Shown: positions 42,390 to 53,336 of the stretch, one piece after another
Position numbering within the stretch: position 1 is the stretch's first letter
How the letters are laid out: each line of letters opens with the position of its first letter
Source of the DNA: Prunus persica
Taxonomy: Eukaryota; Streptophyta; Magnoliopsida; Rosales; Rosaceae
Assembly (NCBI RefSeq): GCF_000346465.2
Contig: NC_034012.1
Location: 9,904,294-9,968,293 of the forward strand
DNA length: 64,000 nucleotides
Reading direction: 5' to 3'
The notes under the pieces: generated by a model
Seen by the model: only the letters and a program-made list of their open reading frames with translations
The model's database searches: none
What the model was told of the DNA's origin: nothing
Position numbers and translations under genes: made by a program

Positions 42390-44618
42390 ATGCTAGTGCA
42401 AGTTTATAACCTAATGGCTCATGGCTTCCTTCTCTTCCTCTTACTCTCTTGCATTATATCCACAAATATTCATGCCTGCAAGCAAACTGAACGCAGCTCC
42501 CTCCTGTCTTTTGCCTCCACTCTATCTTCGCCTCCTTTAAATTGGACATGTCTTGATTGCTGTCGTTGGAAGGGCATCACTTGTGATCAAGATGGTTGGG
42601 TCACCCGTTTGCACTTACCTTCCAAAGGGCTCCAAGGAGGTATCTCTCCCTTTTCACTTGCAAATCTCACCCATCTCACCCACTTGAACCTTTCCCACAA
42701 TTCACTATATGGTTCACTTGAAACTCAATTCTTCTTGTCTTTGAATCAACTTGAGATCCTTGATTTGAGCTATAACCGTCTTTTTGGAGAACTACCACTT
42801 TCTCTTCCATCTATTTATATACGGACAGTTGATTTGTCCAGCAATCACTTCGTTGGTGCAATTCCATCTTCATTCTTCCAACAAGCAAGCAACTTGACTA
42901 GTTTCAATGTCAGCAACAATAGCTTCACAGGGTATGTCCCATCCTCTATTTGTCAACAACATTCTTCTCCCTTCCTTAGGCTGTTGGATTTTTCTTCCAA
43001 TGTATTCAGTGGCAACCTTGCTCCTGGGCTAGGGAAGTGTTCCAAACTACAGGTTTTTCGTGCCGGTCACAATAACCTCTCAGGATTATTTCCAGAAGAT
43101 ATTTATAATGCTACCGAACTTGAAGAAATTGCATTACCTCTCAATTCACTACATGGAGCCATTAGTGATAAAATTGTCAACCTCACTAACCTCGCAACCC
43201 TTGATCTCTACTATAATCATTTTGGTGGTGAGCTTCCTCTCAATTTGGGGAAGCTATCTAAGTTGAAGTTTGTGACCTTTGATTTCAACAATTTAGAAGG
43301 TGCTTTGCCCCCATCTTTGATGAATTGCATAAACCTTGTAGAATTGCGTTTGGGATCCAACAACTTGGAAGGAGATATCTCCATGCTTGATTTTTCCAGA
43401 CTTAGTCAACTTACTAAACTTGACCTAAGGGCGAATAACTTCACTGGTACAGTTCCAAGAAGCCTTTACTCCTGTAGGTCCCTGAAAGCCATTGGATTGT
43501 CTGGAAATCATCTAGAGGGACAAATAGAAGCTGAGATTCTTTCATTGAAATCCTTGTCCTTCCTCTCTCTTGCTTTCAACCAATTCACTAACCTCACAGG
43601 GGCAATGAAGATATTGATGAATTGCAGAAGTCTTCACGCACTCTTGCTTAGTGGTTCCTTTGTGGGTGAGGGAATGCCATCTGATGATGACATGGTTGAT
43701 TTTCATGGATTCCAAAATCTTCGGCTCTTGGCTTTGGCTGGTTCTAACCTCACTGGTCAAATACCTTTATGGTTATCAAAGCTCAAGAATCTAGAGATTT
43801 TGGGTCTAGGTTTTAATCAAATCACAGGGCCAATTCCAAGTTGGTTGGGGACACTTCCTAGACTGTTTTATATAAGCTTGTCACACAACCGAATTTCAGG
43901 TGAATTTCCACAGCAACTTTGTCGACTACCAAGGTTGCTTTATGAACCAATTGCATCTCAAGTAGACAACTATGAATTTGAATTTCCTGTCTTCAGCACC
44001 AGCATCAGCATAGGGGCAAATCAAACTTATCCACAACAAAAATTGTATTTTTTACCAGGACGGATAGAAGTATCTAACAATAACATCAGTGGTTATATAC
44101 CTGCTGAGATAGGCCAATTGCAGCTTCTCCGCAAGTTAGCTCTTGACTCCAACAACTTCTCCGGTATCATTCCAGACCAAATATCTAACCTAAAAAATTT
44201 AGAGGTTTTGGACCTCTCCACGAATCACTTGTCTGGAATAATCCCATCATCATTGGCGAGTCTTAATTTCTTGAAAGAATTTAATGCCTCATACAATAAT
44301 CTTCAAGGACCAATACCAACAGGCACCCAGCTCCAAAGCTTCAACGCTTCTGTCTTTGAGGGGAATCCAAAACTTTGTGGTGCCCCACTTCCAAATAAGT
44401 GCAAACCAAGTAAGGGCATTGATGCATATAACAAGAACAATAAAGACGTGGACAATGGACTTCATCAACTTCCGTGGTTTCATATTTTCGTTGCTTTGGG
44501 GTTCATAGTAGGATTTTGGGGAGTTTGTGGTTCTTTAGTTATTAACAAGACATGGAGATATGTCTATTTTCAATTCATAGACAATCTACAAGATAGGCTC
44601 TATGTGATGATAAGTTGA
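42390..44618 (+). CDS. LRR receptor-like protein (RLP gene 2)
   Basis: 742 residues, one exon, the same layout as RLP gene 1. Signal peptide 1-29, LRRNT with DCCRWKGITC, the full LTHLTH in the first LRR, 17 LRRs, an island (about 510-560, after CRLPRLLYEP), four LRRs, a cap with GNPKLCGAPLPNKC, a helix at about 695-719 with GFIVGFWGVCG, and a short cytosolic tail ending FIDNLQDRLYVMIS. Compared with gene 3 the tail stops about 12 residues early. Most differences from its paralogues lie in LRR residues next to the LxLxxN core and in the island, where ligand contacts would be expected. No kinase, so signalling would need partner receptor kinases. Family: RLP2/RLP3-PSY1R-like; ligand unknown. 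Confidence 0.93.
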   Translation: MLVQVYNLMAHGFLLFLLLSCIISTNIHACKQTERSSLLSFASTLSSPPLNWTCLDCCRWKGITCDQDGWVTRLHLPSKGLQGGISPFSLANLTHLTHLNLSHNSLYGSLETQFFLSLNQLEILDLSYNRLFGELPLSLPSIYIRTVDLSSNHFVGAIPSSFFQQASNLTSFNVSNNSFTGYVPSSICQQHSSPFLRLLDFSSNVFSGNLAPGLGKCSKLQVFRAGHNNLSGLFPEDIYNATELEEIALPLNSLHGAISDKIVNLTNLATLDLYYNHFGGELPLNLGKLSKLKFVTFDFNNLEGALPPSLMNCINLVELRLGSNNLEGDISMLDFSRLSQLTKLDLRANNFTGTVPRSLYSCRSLKAIGLSGNHLEGQIEAEILSLKSLSFLSLAFNQFTNLTGAMKILMNCRSLHALLLSGSFVGEGMPSDDDMVDFHGFQNLRLLALAGSNLTGQIPLWLSKLKNLEILGLGFNQITGPIPSWLGTLPRLFYISLSHNRISGEFPQQLCRLPRLLYEPIASQVDNYEFEFPVFSTSISIGANQTYPQQKLYFLPGRIEVSNNNISGYIPAEIGQLQLLRKLALDSNNFSGIIPDQISNLKNLEVLDLSTNHLSGIIPSSLASLNFLKEFNASYNNLQGPIPTGTQLQSFNASVFEGNPKLCGAPLPNKCKPSKGIDAYNKNNKDVDNGLHQLPWFHIFVALGFIVGFWGVCGSLVINKTWRYVYFQFIDNLQDRLYVMIS

Positions 44619-44813
44619 TAACAATCCACATCAACATGATGAAAATAAGGCTTGGAGGCTAGATATATATTATTAATATGTTGTACTTTTTATTTTGCAT
44701 TTTCAGTTTGCTTTTTGTTTTTTGTTTTCTCCTTCTTTTGAAAGTAACTGGACTCAAATTTAAAGGATATATGTTGTTATGTTCATAAAGTTATGGGGGA
44801 ATTTGTACTTAAT
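44619..44813. other. 3' flank of RLP gene 2
   Basis: GCTAGATATATATTATTAAT and the TTGTACTTTTTATTTTGCAT stretch are shared downstream of all three genes and the relic at 60494, so they likely hold the polyadenylation signals. Confidence 0.6.
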
Positions 44814-45625
44814 TGTAATAACCCAATCCTAAATAAATATTTAATTATTAATTTATGTAAATAAAAGACAATTTTACCTCGGGAATATTTTAATGGGTTA
44901 AAAGTTAACTTTCGGGAAGGAATATGGGGATTTCAGTTGTACCGTTGCGTAGAGCAAGTCGAGATGAGTCCGTAGACACATAGTGGGCTCAAATCGGAGT
45001 TATAACGAAGAATTTATAATCTACGGAAGCTCAATGGCGTACTCGTAAATTTATTTCAAAGTTAAGATTTTTTAAACCCAGAATTCTTCTTCTCTGTCGC
45101 AAGCTTCACGAACAATAGTTTTCAAACTCAAATTTCTCCTCCGTCCAGCCACCAATTTCTACGCCACAACTTGCAAACTCTTCATCTTTCTCTCCTCTTC
45201 ACATCCATACCAATTTCCAGACCCAAATTCAAGAGAAAAAACCAGAAAATTGATCAAAAGCATAGCCAAAAAAGGAGCCCAAACCAACTATGCAAAAACA
45301 GCAGCCGTTCGTGGTCTTTGGACACCCACGCTCTGCCGGACCGTGGGGCGGCTTGTGGGCCACTTTTTGACCAATCCTTGAGTCCTAAAATAATCCTCAT
45401 GTCGTCTATTGCACAACGGTATGCTCAGATATGAATTTGGTTATCATCTGATCGTCGATTGGATATCGCATATTAGGCGTTACCTAGGTTTGATATGTTT
45501 GGACCGTTGGATCGACTTCATTTTCAAATTTGTTAATCTAGACATCTCTAAGATCGTGTAGAAATTCGCGGATCGAGAATTGGGATCCCAAATCGAGCAT
45601 GGACGCTCGATAACCCCTTTGTCAC
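44814..45625. mobile_element. Degenerate LTR fragment related to the solo LTR
   Basis: Starts TGTAATAACCCAATCC, matching the TGTAACACCCCGACCC start of 19107. It then follows the same order: GAGATGAGTYCRTAGACAC, ATAGTGGGCTC, AATCGGAGTT, and later TTGGATATCGCATATT and ATCGTGTAGAAATTCGCGGA. The part with the 95-bp repeats and the 3' end is missing. It lies about 200 bp downstream of RLP gene 2. Confidence 0.78.
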
Positions 45626-45639
45626 AAGTGTGATACCGG

Positions 45640-46135
45640 CTGCAGCCGAAGGCTCTCCAATGTATAAATTAGAATAAGTACAAAGGGAATAATGATCTGG
45701 ACAAAGTAATAGCAGGATTGCTGAATGTCGTAGTTACCTCTTTTTTGGGACTTGTGCCTCATCTTATAGACTTTGGGAGGTGTGCATCTTGAGTGGAGTT
45801 TCGATGTGGGACTCTAGACATTGTATGAGGAAGCACCACATATACTTGTGAGAAGTTGTGGATGAAATGAGTTTGTTGCCACGATCGACAATCCTGGGTG
45901 CTAAGGGCTAGCCCTGCTGGTGGTCCTTCGTGTGATGTAATCGACTATTGGGTTTTTAGCGAGTCATCCTTATGGGTCCCTTTTTCCACATGTAGTCTTC
46001 TGATTGGTTGGTTGGATATGGTGTAAACAAACTTACTCGTCAAACTTACTTTCTCCTGTTCAATTAATGAAACCTAGTCAAACAAAAAATGATTACAAAA
46101 CAAACCCAGCAGACGACCTCCACACCATTCCCATG
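45640..46135. repeat. Dispersed repeat, copy 1
   Basis: CAGCCGAAGGCTCTC to GACGACCTCCACACCATTC recurs at 47540-48265 with a 213-bp insertion in the second copy. Shared words include CTTTGGGAGGTGTGCATCTT, GTGGAGTTTCGATGTGGGAC and TGTAATCGACTATTGG. No coding. It looks like an LTR or transposon body of unknown class. Confidence 0.75.
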
Positions 46136-46672
46136 TAGTAAATGGGGAAGCAAGTTCTTGTTTCAGTTTGGCTTTTGGAGGAAGTTATGTTGCATTAAAT
46201 GAGTCGTTGAAATTGAAGACATTTAGGTCTTCACTTGGGGCTGCCGACATTGGTGTAGAGTATGAGAAAAGTCTTGCTTTTCACATTGAGCAAATGCCCT
46301 ATTAATAATATTCAACAACTGATTCATTTAGTGTGTGGGGGCTTTGAAAACAACATAAAAATATAATATTAGAAGTATTAAAAGTAACAAAAGTTTAAGC
46401 GGCAGGGAATGGGAAGAGGAATGTAGGCACGCCAACAACAGCAAACATGTTATATTATATGTAGTATTTTTTTATTTTATAAAAGTTGAGAAGGTACAGA
46501 AGAGAGGATTGGGGTGGATGTTGCAGAGAGTGAAACTGTGAAAAAAAAAAAAAAAGGGAGGTATTGTTTTTTATTTTTTATTTTTTTAATTTTCTTTTTC
46601 AAAGTGGGGGGTTGGGCTTGTTTCATTTTAAATTTTTTTAAAAGATAAGTGTAGTCTCTATACATTATAATT
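46136..46672. other. Intergenic, no gene seen
   Basis: AT-rich with poly-A and poly-T runs near 46540-46600. Confidence 0.5.
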
Positions 46673-46900
46673 TTATTCTTGATATTCTGGAAGAAGTACT
46701 CGTGGTGGTACCAGATCCTCGAATCGAGATCCAAACGCGTGACCCACTCGAACCACATCTTCGTTATCTGCATCATGGGCCTCTTCCTCGATCCCATCTA
46801 CTGCTTCCTCCCCATCATTGGTGAATCCTCTTGTACGAAAATCGACACTGGGTTTCAGCAGCTGGATTAACTCTTCAGATTTGAGACTGGCCAAATTCAT
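46673..46900 (-). pseudogene. Gene-like frame of unknown origin
   Basis: 75 residues: MNLASLKSEELIQLLKPS, then an acidic middle (DGEEAVDGIEEEAHDADNED) and VGHAFGSRFEDLVPPRVLLP. The composition is protein-like, with even charge and a predicted starting helix, and unlike the AT-rich flanks. No TATA or full gene is seen. It could be a captured or decayed exon. No family recognised. Confidence 0.3.
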
Positions 46901-47439
46901 TCATATATTTTTGCTTCACAAATGTCTTCTGCTCAATTAGTAGCAAATTGATTTCACCCTAAGTTTTGATGCCCAAAAAGACTTTTTAGAACTAAAAAAT
47001 TGTGAAAAGAGAAAAGGACGAACAAATAAAAAAGGGTAAATTTTACTTTACTAATCGGAAGTTTCCTAAAATTCAGACTTTACTGCATCAAATTTTTTTC
47101 GTATCAACTTCGTACTAAAATTTTGATTTTTCTACTATTTTCATATATCTATTAGTCATTTTGTCAAATGCTCTATTATGTGGGATTTAAGAAACCAATA
47201 AATTATATAAATAATAAATATTTTTTTAAAAAATTGAAAAAAAATAAATTCTCTCCACCTGTTTTCTCTTCTTCTATCTCTGTACATGAACACCCAATCC
47301 ATCCCTCCCCTCTCTCCGACAGCCACTAACCCAACCACATCAATTGAATCAGTGCTTAACAAGCATCTTTCCTTCTCCTTCAATTAATCAAACCTGTTGA
47401 TGCTAAAAAATGATTGGATACTTTAGGACGGCCCAACTT
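46901..47439. other. Intergenic, no gene seen
   Basis: AT-rich. A - strand frame of 75 codons at 47156-47383 is basic and then hydrophobic, without family features. Confidence 0.5.
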
Positions 47440-48265
47440 AGTGATGATGTCACCTTCGGTCTCATATGAGCTTCGGTAGAGCGATTGATCTGCAAGAGAA
47501 TGAATGCGATAAGCCTTTTGGCACTGGTATGGTAGCGGCCGAAGTCGGAGGCTCTCTGATGCTTAAATTAGAAGTAAATTTAGGTTTTACCCATAAAAAA
47601 ACTTTCACTTTTGGAAAAAGCCAAAGCTTTTTCAAAAAAGACGGAATAACCTCTCAACTTTCAAACCACAGACATGCAAATGTAAAGGATTTCTTAGGAA
47701 ATCAAAAAATAAATAAGGGCAATTTTGTCCATTTTTGCTTCTTTTAAAAATTTTCTCTCTCCTTTGGGCTTTTCCAAAGTCTCCCTAAATTAGAATAAGT
47801 ACGGAGGGAATACTGATCTGGCCAAAGTAACAGGATTGCCGAATGTCGCAGTTACCTCCTTTTTGGGACTTGTGCCTTATCTTATAGACTTTGGGAGGCG
47901 TACATCTTGAGTGGAGTTTCGATGTGGGACTCTGGACATTATCTGAGGAAGCGTCACATATACTTATGAGAAGTTCCAGATGAAATGAGGGTTTTGCCAC
48001 GATCGACAATCCTGGGTGCTAAGGGCTTGGGATGTAATCGACTATTGGCTTTTTAGTGGGTCATCATCCTTGTGGGTCTCTTTTTCCACATGCGGTCTTC
48101 TAATTGGTTGGTCAGATATGGTGTAAACAAAACCCAAAAAAAAAAAAAAAAAATCTTGTGTTTCTTTTACTCATCAAACCTACTTTCTCCAATTCAATTA
48201 ATGAAACCCAGTGAAACAAAAAAATGATTACAAAACAAACCCAGCAGACGACCTCCACACCATTC
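47440..48265. repeat. Dispersed repeat, copy 2, interrupted by a 213-bp transposon
   Basis: Matches copy 1 from GGCTCTC near 47550 to GACGACCTCCACACCATTC at 48245-48263. It is split at 47573-47785. Copy 1 shows the empty site (ATAAATTAGAATAAGTA). Confidence 0.78.
47573..47785 (-). mobile_element. 213-bp MITE with 9-bp TSD, copy 1
   Basis: Flanked by TAAATTAGA on both sides (47564-47572 and 47786-47794). On the - strand it starts GGGAGACTTTGGAAAAGC and ends CCTAAATTTACT. The termini form only a weak inverted repeat (7 of 12). The 9-bp TSD suggests Mutator-type transposition. Copy 1 of the dispersed repeat (45640) gives the empty site. No ORF of note. Confidence 0.88.
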
Positions 48266-50569
48266 TCTCCTCCGCGCAACGCATAAGAGCTCACGGCGGT
48301 AACAAAATAAAAAAAATAAAAAACCCCAGACTCTGAACTCTACATGGCCTTCAGGCTGGAAATGCAAGAAGCCATAACCGCCTCTATTGCTCTCGAGACC
48401 CTCGTCATCGGCCTCCGTTTCGAGTTCACGCAACTTGAACGAACGACTCCGTTTTGGACCTCTCCGCCACACGCTCATGCTCATCCTCGAGGATGTCTAG
48501 CGATTAGCTCAGCAGAGCGAGATGAAGACCCAGGAAGATCTCAGACGTTGGATTCACGATCAGAAGTTCGCCGCCCAACCCATTGTACGGATGGATCGTC
48601 TTCGTCGTCACCGACTCGCATTGAGATCTGGTGCATAGGGTGGGGTGGGGTGGTTGGAGGTCCAAGAAGGGAAAGGTGCTGATGAGATCTCGACATGGAG
48701 CTGGTGGATTGTGTCTTGGGAGCAGGAGATGGGTGCTAGTGCTAAGCTATATGTCTCCTTGCCGAAGTCCTTGATATCACATCTCTCTCCTTCCTGGCCC
48801 GGCTCACCTGCCTCTGAAGCTGGAATGCCTTTATAGAGGAGGCTACCCGAGGAATCGAAAAGTTTGAAGTGGGAATGGAAAAAGGGTGGATGCAATAGAA
48901 TCCGGTCTCTTTAGCAGGAGTTCTCTTTAAAAAAATAAGAAGACTCGCTTTCTTTACTAAAAAGACTCTTTGATTCGTTTTGTCTCATCGATGCAGTCAC
49001 CAGGCTAAACTGTTAAACATTCTGATGCCCTGGTCAATTGTTTGCTCACCCGCTGTTGTGTTCATATATATGGTTGGAGGTTTTACAGAGAATTTACAGA
49101 GAATCTCTGGTTTGAAGAGATGTTCCCTGTGCTGATCTAAAAGCCACGAAACGTTGTTTAAAATAGTTTGAAATGTCAAACTTTAAATCTTGACCACATA
49201 TTCAGATATGATTCTGCCCAATCAATGACCTTTATTGATATAGTTCGACAAAAGAATGTGTCTAGGCAAAAACAAACATGAAAGCTTCAGCTCCAAAAGT
49301 CCATCAAGGCTTTCAAATGAAAAACTGCATCCAGCCATCTAGCCACCACAGAGAACTATATGTACCCAACAGACTGTCAGACTCAAACAATCACTATTGA
49401 CAGAAATATCTCAAAGCAGTGGTAGACATCCCCTCATTTTTGCAAACTCCGTTATCATGAAACTTATTTTGACAGATTTATTTTGAAACTGAGTAGAACT
49501 TCGAAGAAACCTAGCATTACATATCACCTGCATTATGTGAAGGTTGCAGAACTCAATGAAGTGATTGCCTCATGGTTTTGGCTACATTATGTGAAGTTAG
49601 AAGTTAGAACCTGCAATTGATTATGCATAAGCATCCGAGGATAGTTGAAAGGGAGCATGCTGCAAAATCCATGACATAACAGTAGGAAACTACCGAACTC
49701 TCACCGCCGTACAAATCATATACATACCGCCTATTGTCATACTGGCACTAAGTTCCAATTTCTGTAATAACTTAAAAAACATGCTTGTTTATATACTTGA
49801 AGATGGTTTAATGTAGCATCTGCACAAATACAAGGTCCATTAACATATAATTACAGTCTTCAAGAGCAGGTTGTTCTGATAACCAACAAATAAAATAGTG
49901 CAATGCATGACTATCCAAAGTGAATAAATAGAAGCATGCATCCTATGGTATTTCTATGGGGAACCCCAAGCCACCTTATGCCAAAGCATCTTAGATAAAG
50001 ACTGCCTGAACTCTTACCTAGCATTATTCACAGATGACAAATTCACCTCGATTTGGATTAGAATCCACAGCTTCAATAGACATACATATTCTAAGCTGAG
50101 AAAGCTCTTTGGTACTCGCAATTGCAAACCCCACTGCGCGCGCACATACACACACCAATAATCTCACCTTCTTATTCAATATCAATAATCTTGCTATTTG
50201 AGTCATCCTCAAGAATGTTGTGTACTGCCCGAATCAAACTATAAACTGGAGAGAAAATGTCACAAAAGAAGCACCAAATGTATACAAAATCGAAATCTTG
50301 ACAATCCCCATTACCATTCAAATTTGTACACTGAATACTCATATTAGCAATTTGATCAAACTCAAAATGAAGCCAAAGAAATTTGCACACATAGGTATTT
50401 CGTATATTCAAACAGATTGAAAGGTATGAATTCTTGCACCATTTTCCATATAATTTAACAACCAAACTACCAAAGCTCAGTCTAACACGAGTTCAGCTGG
50501 AGCAGCACACGAGTTCAGATGGCAGAAAAAACTTCTCTTTTGAGACTTTGAATTAGAATTTGCAGAGAA
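48266..50569. other. Intergenic with gene-like scraps
   Basis: 48340-48640 is GC-richer, with a frame that contains DLRRWIHDQKFAAQPIVR and a degraded upstream part; it may be an old exon but no family fits. 49000-50020 is AT-rich and featureless. 50030-50262 is listed separately. Confidence 0.4.
50030..50262 (-). pseudogene. Two exon-like pieces of an unknown gene
   Basis: On the - strand a piece encodes SLIRAVHNILEDDSNSKIID and meets GTGAGATTATT (50173 downward). A GT-rich intron-like stretch then ends GCGCGCAG near 50136, and a second piece encodes GFAIASTKELSQLRICMSIE, then AVDSNPNR, and meets GTGAAT near 50050. Both pieces read like real protein and the borders follow GT-AG, but the first ends with a stop just before its donor. 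Low confidence; no family recognised. Confidence 0.3.
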
Positions 50570-50571
50570 TT

Positions 50572-51440
50572 GAAGAGCACCTCCACCCCAAAAGGTAAGA
50601 GCAAGGCAAGGTTTGACACTATTCATGTGAATAGTGTCAGCCTTGCCTTTTTTGGTTCCACCCCAAATGGCAAGGGCAAGGGCAAATACTATTCACTTTA
50701 CTTTATTATTATTATTTTTTTATACTTATCTATTAATTTTGATAGTTTTTCAGATAATATTTTCGGTTGCCATGTGTCACTATTTATTATAAAATTCTCA
50801 CCTAAAATTTCAGATAACATTTTCAGATAAAATTTTCAAATTAAATTTTTGGATAAGATTTTCGGTTGCCACATGTCCATATTTATTAAATTAAAATTTT
50901 CAAATGGAATTTTGTAGTAGAAAATTTGGTATGGAAAGTGAAAAATATAGGAAGGAGATGAATTTGTATGAAGATTTGGTGTGGAAAAGTGAATAATATT
51001 GGGGAGACTTTGGAAAAGCTCAAAGGAGAGAGAAAAATTTTAAAAGAAGCCAAAATGGACAAAATTGCCCTTATTTATTTTTTGATTTCCTAAAGAATCT
51101 TTTACATTTGCATGTCTTTGGTTTGAAAGTTGAGAGGTTTTTCTGTCTTTTTTGAAAAAGCTTTGGCTTTTTCCAAAAGTAAAAGTTTTTTTATGGGTAA
51201 AACCTAAATTTACTATAATATTGGTAGGTATTTATAGAAAAAAATTCTAGAATTTTTTGATATATTTTTTTCAATTTTTTTTTAGGCGCTGATGTCAGCA
51301 TGACGTTAGCAGCCTAAGGGCAACAGCCCAGTCCATTTTTGACTGTGGGCTTGCCCAGGCTGGCCTTTTTGCGCTGGAGGATGAATTGGGGCCTCGGGGG
51401 GCCTGTTGCCATGGCAACAGCCTAGCACTGCACATGCTTA
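50572..51440. mobile_element. Nonautonomous DNA element, disrupted
   Basis: The left end GAGCACCTCCACCCC, followed by CACTATTCATGTGAATAGTG, is typical of a common plant nonautonomous family. The right part has GCCCAGTCCATTTTTGACTG and GGCCTTTTTGCGCTGGAGGA, the usual other end in that family. It is interrupted by the 213-bp MITE at 51002. Exact ends and TSD were not fixed. Confidence 0.55.
51002..51214 (+). mobile_element. 213-bp MITE with 9-bp TSD, copy 2
   Basis: The same element as 47573-47785 in the other orientation and exactly the same length. It starts GGGAGACTTTGG and ends CCTAAATTTACT, and is flanked by ATAATATTG at 50993-51001 and 51215-51223. Independent TSDs at two sites fix the element's ends. 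Confidence 0.9.
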
Positions 51441-51479
51441 AAAGGAGACTTTGATTCCATATATCTGGGCTTTAACAAA

Positions 51480-51590
51480 TTCATCCAATGCGTCTTGTGC
51501 ATCTTTTTAGTGTTTTTTGCAGTGATTTCTCACTGATTATTTTTGGGAATTTGAAATTTGTGACCCTTGATTTCTTAATACATGAAAGTT
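51480..51590 (+). pseudogene. RLP-linked relic
   Basis: GTGCATCTTTTTAGTGTTTT to TGACCCTTGATTTC matches 10415-10510 with the GCTCTCCAAG stretch deleted. Only FEICDP-like scraps of the LRR coding remain. It shows that the rearranged relic at 10460 was itself duplicated. Confidence 0.7.
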
Positions 51591-52895
51591 ATTATATCTA
51601 GTCTAATATGAATTAATAGAAAATATTTTTATAACATGAATAGGGCATCAATGTATGTTTACATCTGGCTTGACTGTTATCAATTACAACATTTTGCTCT
51701 TCAAAACTCAATGCTCTGTTATATTTTATGGAATTAATAAATATGGACTAAGTGAGACAGAGAATTGAGTTTCAGAGAGTAAAGTGTGACAAATTGAGTT
51801 TTAGATGGCAAAGTGAGATTCAAATTGAGTTTCAAGGGCCATATCAATAATTAATCCTTTTAAATTTTATATTGTGCCATTTGTGTAGAAAGGACTTCTT
51901 TGTGAACGATTGCTGCTTATCAGTGATACGTGATTTTTTTTTTTATGTAGTTGCCTTCATGTGGGGCAAACAACTTGGAAAGAATGACTATCTTCCAATT
52001 TTCTTAGAAAAATTTTCAACAAGAAAAGAACTTGGACTTTGATTGACATGGAAGATGTGCTGGTACCACATATCAGCTGCCTTAAAAATCCAAAATGAAA
52101 ATTCAGTATAAGAAGATCTTTGCTTGAGGACGAAAGTCAATGCAGACTTTAAAATACACAAGGTCATCGCTTTGGTTTCATTAGTGGAAATCTCTCTTTG
52201 ACGTACAGAGGGGTTTGGATAATTTGTGCTGTGTGGTTATGGCAGCTTATAAACCTGTCATTTTGTGCAACAGTGGGGGCCCTAGAGACAGTTAAGAACG
52301 GTGAAACATGATTTCTTTGTGATTGGCTATGGCTAAACTTATCCAAGACCAGCAGATTGCGCAGAGAATGGGCATAGAAGCGCGACGGCATGTGACAGAT
52401 TCATTCTCTACAAAAATAGTTGGTCAGCATTTGAACATATCAATACCTTGTTGACGTTGCTTGGAGGAAAGAAGACTGAAGACTGCATGACCTTGCAGCA
52501 TAAGTTGTTCAATTGAATCAACTCAGAGACTGATATATTAATTTGTTGGGTTTAATATATCCATCAATTTACTGAGTGTGTGGCTATTGGTGAAGGGATT
52601 TCTAGATTAGTTATGTTTTATGCCTTTCGTCATTTGGTCCTGTGTAGTTAACAGATGCTAGTGACTTGTGAATGAAGAGAGAGAAGATTTGCTACGAAGG
52701 TTCGACTTCTCCTGCAGTTTAACGTCAATAAGGAAGTCAATGTAATGTTGGATAAGGCTTGACTGCCACTGTCATTCTGAGGCCATATATATTCCCAATT
52801 CCATGAAAAAATTATCACCATTAGTCACGGCAACAACTTTGAATACTAAGGCGTTGTGGACTTTAAATTTGCATCGTTTCAAGCATTGTTGCTCT
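51591..52895. repeat. RLP-flank DNA, no gene
   Basis: 51940-52090 matches 24880-25270. 52140-52250 matches 160-270 (GACGTACAGAGGGGTTTGGA). 52545-52800 matches 27420-27560 and 1-150. 52850-52895 has the promoter-proximal phrase GCATCGTTTCAAGCATTGTT, but no RLP follows. This is the promoter of a lost copy. Confidence 0.7.
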
Positions 52896-52912
52896 TATAT
52901 ATATATATATAT

Positions 52913-53311
52913 AGTCCCCTTTTATTGAGGGATCCCTCAAATAATTTTATTTGAAGGACGCCCTTTAGGATACCCTACAATTTTTTTCCCAATGATCCAA
53001 ACCATTTATTTTTTAGGTCTTCATTTATAGATCATCCTTACAAAAAATTAGACAAATCGGAAACCGTTTCGAATCCAATTGTGTCTTACAAAATCAATGA
53101 ACACGGTGCTTCAAGAAAATGCTAAAATTTCAATAACTTAATTGAGTGGTCAAATGATATCGGATTCAAGTGATTTTTTGTAGAGATGATCTTTGAATGA
53201 GTATCTACAAAATAGACGGTTTGGATTAGTGAAATACAATCCGGAGTGGGGCCTACAAGGGGTGTCCCTCAAATAAGCTTATTTGAGGGATCCCTCAATG
53301 GAAGCTCTCTG
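52913..53311. mobile_element. Element embedded in a (TA)n tract, copy 1
   Basis: Begins AGTCCCCTTTTATTGAGGGA, with TA runs on both sides (52896-52912 and 53312-53336). Both ends hold TTGAGGGATCCCTCAA and an inverted CTCAAATAA region. This resembles Micron-type MITEs of grasses, which insert in (TA)n. No ORF. Confidence 0.78.
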
Positions 53312-53336
53312 TATATATATATATATATATATATAT

